A stretch of DNA of 64,000 bases from Meloidogyne chitwoodi (Eukaryota > Nematoda > Chromadorea > Rhabditida > Meloidogynidae). The notes beneath the pieces are model-generated. The model saw only the letters and a list, made by a program, of their open reading frames with translations, was not told the origin of the DNA and ran no database searches. The stretch is from NCBI GenBank assembly GCA_015183035.1, contig JACZZP010000004.1, forward strand, positions 310,001 to 374,000, given 5' to 3'. A program made the translations under genes and the position numbers. Below are positions 44,742 through 55,227 of the stretch, piece after piece. Every line of letters starts with the position of its first letter. Positions within the stretch are counted from its first letter, which is position 1.

Positions 44742-45120
44742 GTTTCTAAATCAAAAAATAAATCTAGATCATCCTCAATTCCATTGAGATCAACACCATA
44801 GCCATCCTCGTCATCAAATTCATCATTCTCAATTTGTGTTTGCTGACAATCGGTTGCATTTGATTTTGTACGCATTTCAGAAAGAATTTCAAGTCCCTTC
44901 TCACCAATAGAACCATTAGGTTTGAAACATGCTATTAAATCATCTTCTGAACCATCAAGTGAATTTGAAAGTCCACAAGCTGAAATTATTAAAATATAAG
45001 AAAATGAAAATTAAAAAAACCCAAAAATGATTTGATGATAACGTCTTTAGAAAGTTCCAACCAGGATTTGTAAACACAATCAAGAACAATATCCAATGAT
45101 GGTGGCTTAGGATTTCCAGA
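44742..45120 (-). pseudogene. Tigger/pogo transposase C-terminal remnant
   Basis: The minus strand reads PPSLDIVLDCVYKSWLELSK and DVIIKSF, then, after a 60-bp possible intron, CGLSNSLDGSEDDLI, followed by an acidic tail ending DDLDLFFDLET and a stop. The pattern 'W..I....I..SF..CGIS.ALDGSEDD' is the conserved end of DDE transposases of the pogo/Tigger type. The catalytic domain is absent, so this is a relic inside the 44539-45392 element. Confidence 0.7.
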
Positions 45121-45132
45121 TGCATCCCTTTC

Positions 45133-45258
45133 TTTCCAAGTGCCAAAAGGCATATTATAACGGAGAAGGAAAAATAAACGTGCCCTTCTCCTAACGCCAA
45201 AAAAGCAAATATTGCCTGTGCTCTGCAAATTTCCTTTGCAGACAGGTAGGCAGTCAAC
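45133..45258 (+). repeat. structured dispersed repeat, copy 2
   Basis: Aligns with 308-431. GTGCCAAAAGGCAT at the start, stem GGAGAAGG/CCTTCTCC around AAAAATAAACGTGC, CTGCAAA/TTTGCAG, then AGGTAG/CTACCT. It is embedded in the Tigger-type element, which shows it is mobile or was carried by one. Confidence 0.5.
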
Positions 45259-45754
45259 TACCTATTTACCTCAAAAATGTATTGAAAATATAATTGCCCT
45301 CCCTCCATTAATTGCCCCACCTCGATTAATTACCCCCTCTAGCGATAGGTTGAAAAATTAATTACCCAGGGTAATTAATCGAGGAAATACGGTAGTTAGT
45401 TTTTGGGAGATTTTTCATCCTTTATGCATGCACTCAATGATGTTTTTTGACATGTGAATTAATTGCTTTTGTCTAGGACAGGCGGAGAATACCAGGCAAT
45501 TTCCCCTACTCTTTCTAAATTGCCTGATTTTTAATATTTATTTAAAAATATGAGGAAAAGGCTTTCCTCATATTTTTTAAATTAGTCAAACATTTGTGGA
45601 CAATTAATAAGATGATGTAAATTTTTTTATTTGGCAAAGGTATTAAATATAATGAAATTAAAAATATAATTTTGAGAAAAAATTTTATTAAAAAAATATT
45701 TCAGAGAGAAAATACATAGGTTAAGGATAAAAAATGAAAGTAAAAGAATTGTCT

Positions 45755-45845
45755 CAGTAGCGTCACTGGTAGAGCAACTTATAATCTTGAGTGATATGTA
45801 AGACTTTAAGAGACGTCGCAGTTAGGAACCCTCCCAATGGCTAAC
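45755..45845 (+). other. degenerate tRNA-like segment
   Basis: GTAGCGTCACTGGTAGAGCA resembles an A box. The downstream B-box region (CGCAGTTAGGAACCCTCCC) is poor. Weak call. Confidence 0.25.
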
Positions 45846-45951
45846 CGCTTTTTCTTATTAAATTTATTTGTTTAATATTAATTAATACAATTTTGTTTTA
45901 TTAAAAATGCAAATTTAAGAAAATAGATGTTGCTGAATAAAAGATTTGATA

Positions 45952-45986
45952 TTATTTTTGTAAGCTAAATTATCATTTAGCTAAAA
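45952..45986 (+). repeat. hairpin-repeat copy
   Basis: TTATTTTTGTA flank, stem AGCTAAAT/ATTTAGCT. Upstream box TTAATATTAATTAATACAAT at about 45872. Confidence 0.75.
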
Positions 45987-46187
45987 GTTTAAATTATTTT
46001 TGAACAAAAAATTTGAAAGTACTTTAAGAAAGGCTACAGTTTAGAAAACTATAAAGTTTTTAAATTTTATTCTTTCCTTATTTTATATTTATCTGTTTAA
46101 TATTAATTATTAAAAATTTATTTATTCAAAAAAAAATTCGAATAAAATACGTTTTAGCTTAGAATGTGTTGATTCAGTTCTGTTTTT

Positions 46188-46220
46188 TATTTTTGTAAGC
46201 TAAATAATTATTTAGCTAAA
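46188..46220 (+). repeat. hairpin-repeat copy next to Merlin insertion
   Basis: TATTTTTGTA flank, stem AGCTAAATA/TATTTAGCT. The Merlin element begins 8 bp after its end. Upstream box TTTAATATTAATTATTAAAA at about 46092. Confidence 0.75.
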
Positions 46221-46228
46221 ATATTATT

Positions 46229-48419
46229 GGTAAAACTTGTTCATAGCGCCCAAGCTCCAATTCGAATGATCTATATGTCATTCGAAAGAGCTCGTCGAGT
46301 AGAGTCGAACGACATCAAAAAAAGTTTCCGGTCTCAACTATGTCCCGAGATATGGGTCCCTGAAAATCGAAAAACCATAGGGGGGAGTAAGCTATTTTTG
46401 GGTTATTACCCAGGCTGCTTTGAGGCGAATTTTTTATTTTGTGTTATGATCCATTTGGGCTCGTCTATATGTGGTGTACTTTTTATTTATTTTTCTTATG
46501 TCAATTGCATTGAGATGATACGCAGTGCCGCGAAATTGTCAATTTTAAAAGATTTTGCCGCTTTTGCACTCTTTATTTTGGTCTTTTAAATAAATAATTC
46601 ATTAAAACCTGTCTACGAGTTTGCATATAAATAATTTGCATTTACATATTAAAATATCGCCTGCAATGGTAAACTTAATTAAAATCTACGATGTATCGCG
46701 TAATCCCGAGGAACTGTGCGCAACTTTGAAAAATTTTAAGCTTGTTCCAGAAAAGAAAATTTGTCCGACATGTGCAAATCTGATGGAAATACGACCTAAT
46801 CAAACGGTGCTTGACGGTTTTGAATGGAGATGCCGCGCAAAGTATCAACCATATGCTAAAACTGCAAGTAAGCAATGTGACACAAGAAAAAGCATTCGAG
46901 ATGAAACATTTTTTGGAAAGGCGGAAGGGTTTGGAGGTGGAAGTAATTTAACTATGTTTCAAATGCTTGGATTTGTTCATATGTGGGCGAGGGGTTATAA
47001 ATTGATTGATATTTCCCATGAATTGGAAATCGATTCTACAAGTACATGCGTCAACTGGGCTTCATATTGCCGAGAAGTTTGCCTTCGAGCTTTCTGTGAA
47101 AAACCGCGTAAAATTGGAGGACCTGGCAAGACTGTAGAAATTGACGAGTCTAAGTTTGGGCGAAGAAAGTATTATAGAGGCCATAGAGTTGAAGGATGCT
47201 GGGTGTTTGGCGGATTCGAGAGAGAATCTGGAAAAGTCTTTTTTGAAGTGGTGGAAAAACGGTAAGAATTTATTATCTTTTATATAACTGTTTTTTTATT
47301 CTTTTTAGCGATGCGCAAACATTAGTGCCTCTTATCAAAAAGTGGATTGCGCCGCAAAGTACCATCATATCAGATAATTGGAAAGCGTATGATAAGTTGG
47401 GAAGAGAAGGATATGAGCATCTCCGTGTGAATCACTCAATAAATTTTGTTGATAAGGAAAATCCTCAAATAAACACGAATCGAATAGAATCAACATGGCG
47501 TCATGCTAAAGAATCTTTTTCAACGCATGGCAGGCTTAAAGTTCATGTGCCAGGCAACTTAGCACGTTACGTTTTTTTAAAATCTGCGAAGGCCAAAGAT
47601 GTAGATCCAACTGAAGAATTTTTGAATATGACTGCCTTTGTTTATTCGGGAAAGCTTTCAAAAACGAAGGAGCCTGGAACGAATAGTGAAGGTGAAATAA
47701 TCGAGCCTGGAACAAGTGAAGAAAGTGTAGAATTTGAATTGGATGAGTTGGATACAGAGGATATTGAAATTCTAGAAAATGAATAAGAAAGATTTATGAA
47801 AACTTAGATTTACTAAAACAAAAATTGTAACTTTATTTGCGCTTTTTAGTTCCTAGTGCATAAAATATAGTCTTGGTTTCTTGCAAGTCGAACGGATTTT
47901 TCTGAGCCGAGATACAGGTCCTCAAAAATTGAAAAACCATAGAGGGGGTAAGCTCCTTTATGTGATTACCGCGGCTGCTCCTAAATTATTTTCACTGAAT
48001 TAATTATTTTGTTGTAATTTGCGCCGTAGAATGACGTATGTACCAAAAAGCCAACGAGAGATGAGCTCCCACACGAAGAAGTCATAAAACACTCCTAATA
48101 GGTCCAAGTTTGGCGTGTTTCCAGCAAACTTCGATCCTTCATAACTTTGTTCAAAATCGTTCAATCAAGACGATTTTGGTCTCATTCGATAGGTCTCGAA
48201 AAGCTCTTTTGAATGAGCTATCATTTGTATAATCGAATTTTTCACCTCAAAATGAGCTTACTCCCCCCTATGGTTTTTCGATTTTTGGGGGTCTGTATCT
48301 CGGGTCATAGTTGAGACCGGAAACTTTTTTTGATGTCGTTCGACTCTACTCGACGAGCTCTTTCGAATGACATATAGATCATTCGAATTGGAGCTTGGGC
48401 GCTATGAACAAGTTTTTCC
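46229..48419 (+). mobile_element. complete Merlin DNA transposon
   Basis: 2191 bp. Ends GGTAAAACTTGTTCATAGCG and complement, inverted repeats of about 165 bp (GAGCTCGTCGAGTAGAGTCG is shared), and a perfect 8-bp duplication ATATTATT (46221-46228, 48420-48427). It encodes one two-exon transposase (46666-47786). The 3' non-coding part (47900-48250) has an internal copy of arm-type sequence (GAGATACAGGTCCTCAAAAA) and ATTACCGCGGCTGCTCCT. Short TIRs starting GG and an 8-9 bp duplication are typical of the Merlin superfamily (related to bacterial IS1016). All parts look intact. Confidence 0.92.
46666..47786 (+). CDS. Merlin transposase (ISXO2/IS1595-like DDE)
   Basis: Two exons, 46666-47261 and 47309-47786, joined in phase 2 (AAACG|gtaaga ... 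tttttag|C), giving 357 residues. An N-terminal zinc-ribbon-like part (ICPTCANLMEIR ... FEWRCRAK ... KQCDTRKSIRDETFF) precedes a helix-turn-helix-like stretch (LIDISHELEIDSTSTCVNWA). The ISXO2-type catalytic domain follows: VEIDESKFGRRKYYRGHRVE (D160), IISDNWKAYDKL (D221) and NHSINFVDKE ... NRIESTWRHAKE (E259). The three acidic residues form the DDE triad expected for Merlin. The C-terminus is acidic. I chose the ATG at 46666 because it is the first in frame. It cuts and pastes the element via its inverted repeats in the nucleus. No stop or frameshift: potentially active. Confidence 0.9.
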
Positions 48420-48427
48420 ATATTATT

Positions 48428-49431
48428 TTTTAATTTATACAATATGAAAGAGAAAAATAAATTAAATTATAATTATTTTTTTGGACATTTATATAAATTT
48501 TGAAAAATTTGTGATATAATGTATTTCTAGATTTTAATGTTTTACGTTTTTCTTGAAAGTAATTAACTACTCATTTTTAGACTTTTTCATAGCAAACTTT
48601 AACAGAACAAATTGTAAATTTACTCTTAGAAAATTTTAAAATTAATTTTTTAAAGTCTGTTCTCAATTTTTAAATTTCGCACTTCCATTTCAGTGAAATC
48701 ATTTAAAAAGTACATTAAATAGACATTCCCGACTAATTTTTATAAAGAACTTTAATTTTTTCTTTTAAAAGACAAACAAATTTCGCAACACATTTTTAAG
48801 AGAAAAGCCTTATAAAAATGAGAAAGAAAGTTGTATACACTATCATTTTAATTAGACTAATATCTTTCATTTTTACCTTTACTTTTTTATTCCTCCCATT
48901 TTTTAAATTATAATTTAACTAAAAAATAAAAAATACTTTTCCTTTATGTTGACAAATGTCCGCAAGTTTTTGTCCGCAAATAATAATATTTTTCCCAAAA
49001 AGAAGAGGAGAAGTTGTGATATTTTAGCAAAAATTGTTGATTTTATGCCTCCAAGATAATCCTTTCATTTCTTTAATTTTTGAGAAAAATAAATATTATT
49101 ACTTGCGGACAAAAACTTGCGGACATTTGTCAACATAACAGAAAAGATCCAAACAAAAAACAGCCATTTAATTGTCTCTCTTTAATTAGGTTAAATGTTA
49201 ACTTTTACACCCTCGATTAATGTGATTATTTTTTATTATGCTTATTTTAAATAAATAGTAGCTATGAGACCTTATTAAAAAATTATTTTTAAGACAAATA
49301 ATTTTTTTTTTTCAAAATAAGAGTAATAAAAAAATAATTACCTAAATTTCCCCTATAAATTTTTTTAATTTTTTAAAAAAAAATGAATATAATTAAAAAT
49401 ATTCTAGATTACTCATCTTTAAAATTGAAAG
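48428..49431. other. intergenic with mariner-type MITE
   Basis: AT-rich. The only recognisable feature is the MITE at 48949-49135. It presumably includes the promoter of the secreted-protein gene at 49432. Confidence 0.45.
48949..49135. mobile_element. mariner-type MITE (TA duplication)
   Basis: 187 bp with ends TGTTGACAAATGTCCGCAAG and complement, flanked by TA. The arm repeats GTCCGCAAGTTTTTGTCCGC. Same GTCCGCAAG signature as the element at 22024. Confidence 0.85.
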
Positions 49432-52400
49432 ATGAAATTTGCACTTTTAATAACATTAACGATATATTCAACAAATGCAATGGTCAATGTTGTTCCCAGC
49501 GTTAATCCTCACGGTTTTTATTTAATTAAAAAAAATAAAATAATATATATTTTGCAGTTTTTGTCAGAGAGGAAAATGAACTGAGACGTCATAACACTTA
49601 TTCACCACCTAACGCTATTTTTAATAAAGGCACCAATCTGATCGCGATGAACCGGAAAAACAGTTGAAAAAATTTTTATTTTTTTTTAATTTAAAAATTT
49701 TTAAAAATTAAAAAAAATTCCAGCGGACCGCCAAACGTCTCGTTCAAAGTTGAATCTCTCGATTAAGGCAAAAGCATCTCAATCTGATTTTTATAAATTT
49801 GGTTCTGGTGCCATAGAACCTCAAAATTCGCGTAATTTTAAAAATTAAAAAAAATTTTTTTTCAATTTTTAAATTTCAGCGTTAAAAATAAACGGGGTAG
49901 TTGATGATTCCTCAAAGAAGAATCAGCACAATAAAAAGACTAATGAAGTTTCAAGTCTTTTGATAAATCAGCATTCTAATCGAGAAAATTATTTTGAAAT
50001 GCCGACATCTTCTAATATTGAAAATAAAATGGAAACAATTGAATTGGTAATATTTTTTTATTTTTATTTTTGTTTAAAAAAAGGTAATAATAATAAGACT
50101 AAAATTAAAATAAGAATTATTTTAGTCAAACTTTAACAAACTTAAAAAAAAATTTTACTCTCAATATATCTTTTGCATTATTCAAAGGAATATTCTTCAA
50201 TTTAGTCAGAGCGGTATCTGACTTACAAAAATATTATAGACACTAAGACATCTTCTCTAAGCACCATCATTCTGTTCTATTTATTTAACCTTTTAAAATT
50301 AAAAATATTATATTTTGTAATGAGTATAGATAAATAATGCCGGTATCAAACCCATAATCATTTTCTAACCCTTATTACCCAAATCTTCAAGTAAACTCTC
50401 TGTCAAGACTCTTTAAAAGCCAAAGGCTTTCAACTTCTCATAAATCCTTTGAGCACTTCCATTAGCATACTTTCTCAAAAAATATCTATTCTCATCAACT
50501 TTTAGCACATCCACTGATCAATAGGTATAAATATAAATTAAATCTTTGACAAAATGCTAAAATTTTCTCCAAAATAATTTTTGTGTGGTGCTAAAGAATA
50601 TTTAAAAATTAGTCAGAGTTGCACTCCGACTTCCAAAAATACAAAAAAACTATTTTTTCCCTCTGATATTTACTTTTTGGTTATTTAAATATTTTATTAA
50701 CTAAAAAATGATATATTTTGTAAAAACATTTCGCTTTTAATGAAATAAAACTGATTAATTTAAAAAAGACAGTGTCAGAGAAAAATCTCTCCTTTTCACA
50801 TACTCTTTTTCTGTTACAAGCTCAAAGCAATTATTATCAAGCAAAACAATTTCTTATTCCTTTATTTTTTTGTATTCCTGTTATTTTCTAATTTTCCTAT
50901 TTTTATTAAAAAAATTTTTATAAATTATTTTATTTTCTTTAAGGAAAAAAATAAAGTTTCAAAAATTGCCCAAAAAGACAAAACAATTAAAAAAGAATTA
51001 AATAATCAACATTTCCAACCTTCAAAATTACTACCTTTGAATGATGAAAATAGAACTAAAATGTTTGAAATTGAAGAAACTAATGGATTCATTAAATTTA
51101 ATAAAAGAACTAAATCTGCACCTGTCAACTCTGAAAATGAATTTTCAAAAATTAAATCACCAGGAATTCAAGGCATTTTTAAAAAATTAAGAAAAATCGG
51201 GGATTCACGGATTTGGCTTTCCCGGGTTATTTATATCGAAATAAACGGGAAAATATTTAAATTTAAGTATTTAATTAAAATTTATGATTAAAAAGGGAAG
51301 AAATATGGGTACACTTCAACTGAGTCTGGCACGACTGAGTCTGGTTCAACTGAGTCACGCTTTGTTCAAATTCAAATAAATTAGTATATTTTCATTTCAT
51401 TAGACTCAGCTCGAAGAGCTCTTTTAAATGAGCTATCATTTGTATTTTTATATAATTCCTATCTAGGAAAAAACTTGAGTTAAACTTTAAAACGGTGACT
51501 CAGTCGTGTCAGACTCGAACTGCTCCCTAGAAATATATAAATGGATTAAATGTCATTTATTTTTTTGCGTTCTGTTTCATCTTCAATTACCCAATAAAAT
51601 AAAATTTATTTATTTTAATTTCAAAGAATTTGAACATGGAGAAATCAAAAATTTCCTTGCTGTAACGAATAAATTTATTTCAATCGCAGGAATTGCTTTC
51701 AAAGATATATTGGATGTCCATGGCCAAACAATGCCAAGTCCTGCTCGTTTTGAATTTATTCATGCTTTGAGTTTGACAACTACACAAAGAATGGTTAATA
51801 TTGTTAAAGATATTTTAAATATCTTTGATTCACAAGGTATTTTTAAAAATATAAAGCATATACTTATCTATTAGAGACCGGCGAGAGAGAAATCTCGGTC
51901 GGGATTTTATAGGATACCGCTCTAGAAATCCCGACTTTTTTCGATTTTAGTGATTCCTCCCGATTTTTAAAAATATCTCTAATCGGGATCCGGAACATTC
52001 GAGTTTGTTGGTCTCTAATCAAAAAAAGAATACGAGTCAACTACCAATTAGCTTTTACAATATTTTTAAACACAGAACCACTTTTATAAATCAATAAGTT
52101 AAAAGAAAAAATTAAAAATTTAGCTAATTGATGAATTAGCTTACAAAAATACAAACTATCTCTGCAGCTTCCAAAAAAGTCTTTTTTAAATTTTATTTAA
52201 AACAAGATTGAATTAATTAATATTAAGCAAACAAATTTAGTAAGAAAAAGTTATCTTTTTGCTACCGGACTGTTCAGTACTTACTTTTGCTTAAATAAAA
52301 TCGTTCATCTAGCTTTTGAATCAAAACTTTTTTCTCTTTAATCGTTACTTTAAAAATTAGTTTATAGGGCATTAAACTTACACTTTTATTCTGTCCGATT

Positions 52401-55227
52401 TTTAAACAAATCACACGGAAATCTAAATTAAAAAATAAAAATTTAGCTAATTGATAAATTAGCTTACAAAAATATAAATTACAACAACATTGAATTGGTC
52501 AAAGATATTAAATTATTCAAATTTTATTTAAAATTTAAATTGTATTAATTAATAATAAACAGACGAATTTAGTAGAAATAATTTAAATTTTAAACTAACG
52601 GGCGGTGCGACATTTTAAAAATGCAAAATAAATAAAAAAATTCAAATTTTTTACCCTAAAAGTCATTAACCTTCTAACTTTAATGAATGTACTCTCAGTT
52701 TTATTAATTTTTTTTTATTTTTAAGGTATTGAAGACATTAAAGGTGTTTATTCTCAATTATTCACATGGGCAATAGGAACATTTGCATTCAATCTTCCCT
52801 ACAGTATTAAGCACAATAATGGAGATATAATACAATTACCTTCAGCTGCAATGGAAAAAGAATTGAAAATGCTGTTGGAAATGATTCTTTATTAGTAAGA
52901 AATTTTGCTTCAAAATTAGTTAAAAAAAGATCAAATTTTTGCACTTTTTGGACCATAACTTTTTTAGACTCAAGTGTACCCCAATAATATTATATATCAT
53001 TAGGACCGCCTAGGGACGCTCTACAACATGGGCAATCTAAATTATTTAAATTAAAAATGCCTATTTTTTTAATTATTTTTTTGGAAGTTAACTGGTCAAC
53101 ACCCCATTTATTCGCAAAATAATTTCACTATATTTTCTATTTTTTAGCAACAAAGAAAAAAATGATAAAATTAAAGAAGCAGCTTCCCAAGTAATAAAAT
53201 ATATTTCAAAATTATTTGCCGTAAAAGAATTCTTTGATGGTGGATATGCTTCAATATTTAATGAGCCAAAAGAAGAAACTTTAAGAAAAAATTCTGTTTC
53301 AGCTTCAATTCATGATGAAATAAATAATTATTTAATTACCATTTTAAAATTTACCGAATTTGAACAAATCGACAAAATTTTCAAAAATGAGAAGCAAAGA
53401 AATGATTTTATTTCATTTTTGTATTATATTCAGTCTGATAGATTGGCTATAATTAACAATTATTTATTTAATATTTTTGAGGATAATGGAGTTGAAGAGG
53501 GGAAGAGACGATCAAAGGTGGGGAATTTTTTTAAATTATTTATTTAATTTTTTTTTTTTAAATTAATTTAAAATTTAAAAATTGAATTAATGTTTGTCAA
53601 GGTATTCAACAATAATTTATTGGGAAAATTTTTAAAAAAATTTTTAAAAAAAAATTTCAAAAAAATTTAAAAAAAAAATTAAAAAAAAAATTTAAAAAAA
53701 TTTAAAAAAATTTAAAAAAAAAATTTTTAAAAAAATTTCAAAAAAATTTAAAAAAAAAAAATTTAAAAAAAAATTTAAAAAAAAAAAATTTAAAAAAATT
53801 TAAAAAAAAATTTAAAAAAAATTTCAAAAAAAATTTAAAAAATTTCGAAAAATTTTTAAAAAATTCTAAAAAATTTTTTTTAACTTAATTAAATTTTTCC
53901 AGTTATGCTATTGGGCAATAAATACATTAGCATTAAATTTAATTAGCACTGCAACAAGACGGGAACGTTCAAAAATAATTTATTTGAGAAAATTCAAAAT
54001 TACTAGAGAAGAAATTTCGGATTTGTTTAAATCAATTTTTGAAAGGTAATTTTATTTATTAATTTTTTTTAAATTATTTTTTTTTAAATTATTAATTGAG
54101 ATTTAATTAGAGGTATTTAAGCGCTTTGAATAATTTCTAGGGAGAAAAGTTTTTTTGTTTAAATTTGGAAATTTTTTTTAAAAAATCTGCTAATATCTAG
54201 TTAAAATTAGACAACTTTCTAATTTATTGTTAGATCTCTAATTTTTAACTGTACAATATTTTCTTCATTTAAACCTAAAAAATGTTTGAGGAGTTCAAGC
54301 AAACTCCTCTTCCAAAAATACAATACGATATCAAACGAAGATTTAGTAATTAATTTTAACTCAATATTTAAACAAATAAGGAATTCAATTAATATATATT
54401 AAGCAAATATGTGTTAAAAATTTTAATAATTACTAAAAACTTAAATATAATTTAATGACGCTCGTTGCCTATATTTTTAATTCCCCTAAATATTCACTCA
54501 AAATTTAAAAAATATAGTATAAGTAGTAACTTGGACCACCATTTCTTACAATTAAACCATTTTCTCCAATTCCAAAAATTTATATTTAGGGAGTTTAAGT
54601 CAAACTCCCCATCCAAAAATACTCGGTGGAGGCACAATAAAGTTAAAGCGAAGAGATTCCTTAAATTATATATTTAAACACAAATATAATTCATATATTT
54701 AGCAAAAATATTGAATATTTTTTTAGTAATTTTAGGCCTAAAAATCATCTATCATGAGCTGCCCAATTTATAAATTTTTGCTTTTCTTTTAATTTGGGTA
54801 TATAAAAGGGATTGAACTGACAAAAAAGTAAATTTCTGATTTTCTGAAACGGGGAATTTCCAAAAAAAAAATTTTTTTTTTGGGAATTTAGTCGTAAATA
54901 TATCCTTAAATTGCCAAAATGTTTTCTTTATTTCTTCCATTTAATTTTCTTTTAAATTCTCCAAATAATTAAATTAAGGTCGAATTAAAATTAATTTAAT
55001 TTTTAAGTGCTACATCTGCTGAAGAAAAAGAAAAAATTAAAAAAAGTAGTTTAAAAACATTAAAATTAATTTTTGAAATTGTTGGAGAAGGGGAAGAAAA
55101 TATTTTCGACGGGGGACTTGGACAAATAGACAATATTAATAATGGTAAAATGGGCAATAAAACTGAAGAAAATAAAAAGCAACAAATTTATTTAAATAAA
55201 AATGTGAATAAAATTGACAAGCATTGA
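49432..55227 (+). CDS. large secreted protein of unknown family
   Basis: Ten exons: 49432-49513, 49558-49662, 49724-49831, 49880-50046, 50944-51172, 51627-51836, 52726-52894, 53148-53517, 53903-54045 and 55008-55227. They total 1803 nt (600 residues), in frame throughout. Exon 1 encodes a signal peptide (MKFALLITLTIYSTNA). The middle is hydrophilic and lysine/asparagine-rich (residues about 60-230). The C-terminal half (from FEHGEIKNFLAVTNKFISIA through NNYLFNIFEDNG) is predicted helical with regular hydrophobics and no cysteine pattern. Intron 5 only closes with a GC donor (TTCAAG|gcattt); GT donors nearby break the frame. No TM beyond the signal, no known domain recognised. Introns host hairpin repeats and MITEs. 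A gland- or pseudocoelom-secreted product is inferred. Confidence 0.65.
50204..50234 (-). repeat. hairpin-repeat copy
   Basis: Stem AGTCAGA/TCTGACT followed by TACAAAAATATT. The stem sequence is unrelated to the AGC-type copies. Confidence 0.75.
50413..50513 (-). pseudogene. possible stray coding exon in intron 4
   Basis: The minus strand reads VDVLKVDENRYFLRKYANGS AQRIYEKLKAFGF then a stop, preceded by an acceptor-like TTGATCAG. It lies inside intron 4 of the secreted gene, antisense. It is protein-like but isolated, perhaps a gene fragment. No family recognised. Confidence 0.25.
50611..50643 (-). repeat. hairpin-repeat copy
   Basis: Stem AGTCAGAGT/ACTCCGACT (one mismatch) followed by TCCAAAAATACA. 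Confidence 0.65.
51307..51530. mobile_element. MITE-like element in intron 5
   Basis: GGTACACTTCAACTGAGTCT with repeated ACTGAGTCTGG on the left, and GACTCAGTCGTGTCAGACTC on the right. The middle holds GACTCAGCTCGAAGAGCTCT as in Merlin arms. Confidence 0.55.
51873..52011. mobile_element. small MITE in intron 6
   Basis: Ends TTAGAGACCGGC and GTTGGTCTCTAA. The inner arms carry ATCTCGGTCGGGATTTTATA and AATCGGGATCCGG, resembling the hAT arms at 31097 and 30172. Confidence 0.65.
52121..52152 (-). repeat. hairpin-repeat copy
   Basis: Stem AGCTAATT/AATTAGCT followed by TACAAAAATAC. Partner box TTAATTAATATTAAGCAAA at about 52215. Confidence 0.8.
52444..52474 (-). repeat. hairpin-repeat copy
   Basis: Stem AGCTAATT/AATTAGCT followed by TACAAAAATA. 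Partner box TTAATTAATAATAAACAGA at about 52545. Confidence 0.8.
53620..53885. repeat. AAATTTAAAAAAA low-complexity run
   Basis: Simple repeat of AAATTTAAAAAAA-type units filling intron 8 of the secreted gene. Likely replication slippage. Confidence 0.9.
54288..54321 (-). repeat. hairpin-repeat copy
   Basis: Stem GAGGAGTT/AACTCCTC followed by TTCCAAAAATACA. Partner box TTAATATATATTAAGCAAA at about 54380. Confidence 0.75.
54586..54622 (-). repeat. hairpin-repeat copy
   Basis: Stem GGGAGTTT/AAACTCCC followed by ATCCAAAAATACT. Confidence 0.75.

Larger units (their letters stand above)
44539..45392. mobile_element. Tigger/pogo-type element with TA duplication
   Basis: 854 bp with ends CCGTATTTCCTCGATTAATT and complement, flanked by TA. 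Subterminal repeats of CTCGATTAATTACCCCCTCT and GGTTGAAAAATTAATT occur near both ends. A run of 15 C lies at 44579-44593. The interior holds a transposase C-terminal remnant (minus strand) and the structured repeat at 45133-45258. Confidence 0.85.
45393..46228. other. repeat-rich spacer
   Basis: Holds two hairpin-repeat copies (45952, 46188), a degenerate tRNA-like segment (about 45755-45845) and AT-rich filler. No gene. Confidence 0.5.

Noticed and set aside
44955..45257. Minus ORFs of 100 and 79 residues
   Set aside because: Only the PPSLDIVLDCVYKSW part is transposase; the rest reads the inserted structured repeat.
46227..46589. 120-residue ORF at the Merlin left end
   Set aside because: Translation of the terminal inverted repeat; the transposase starts at 46666.
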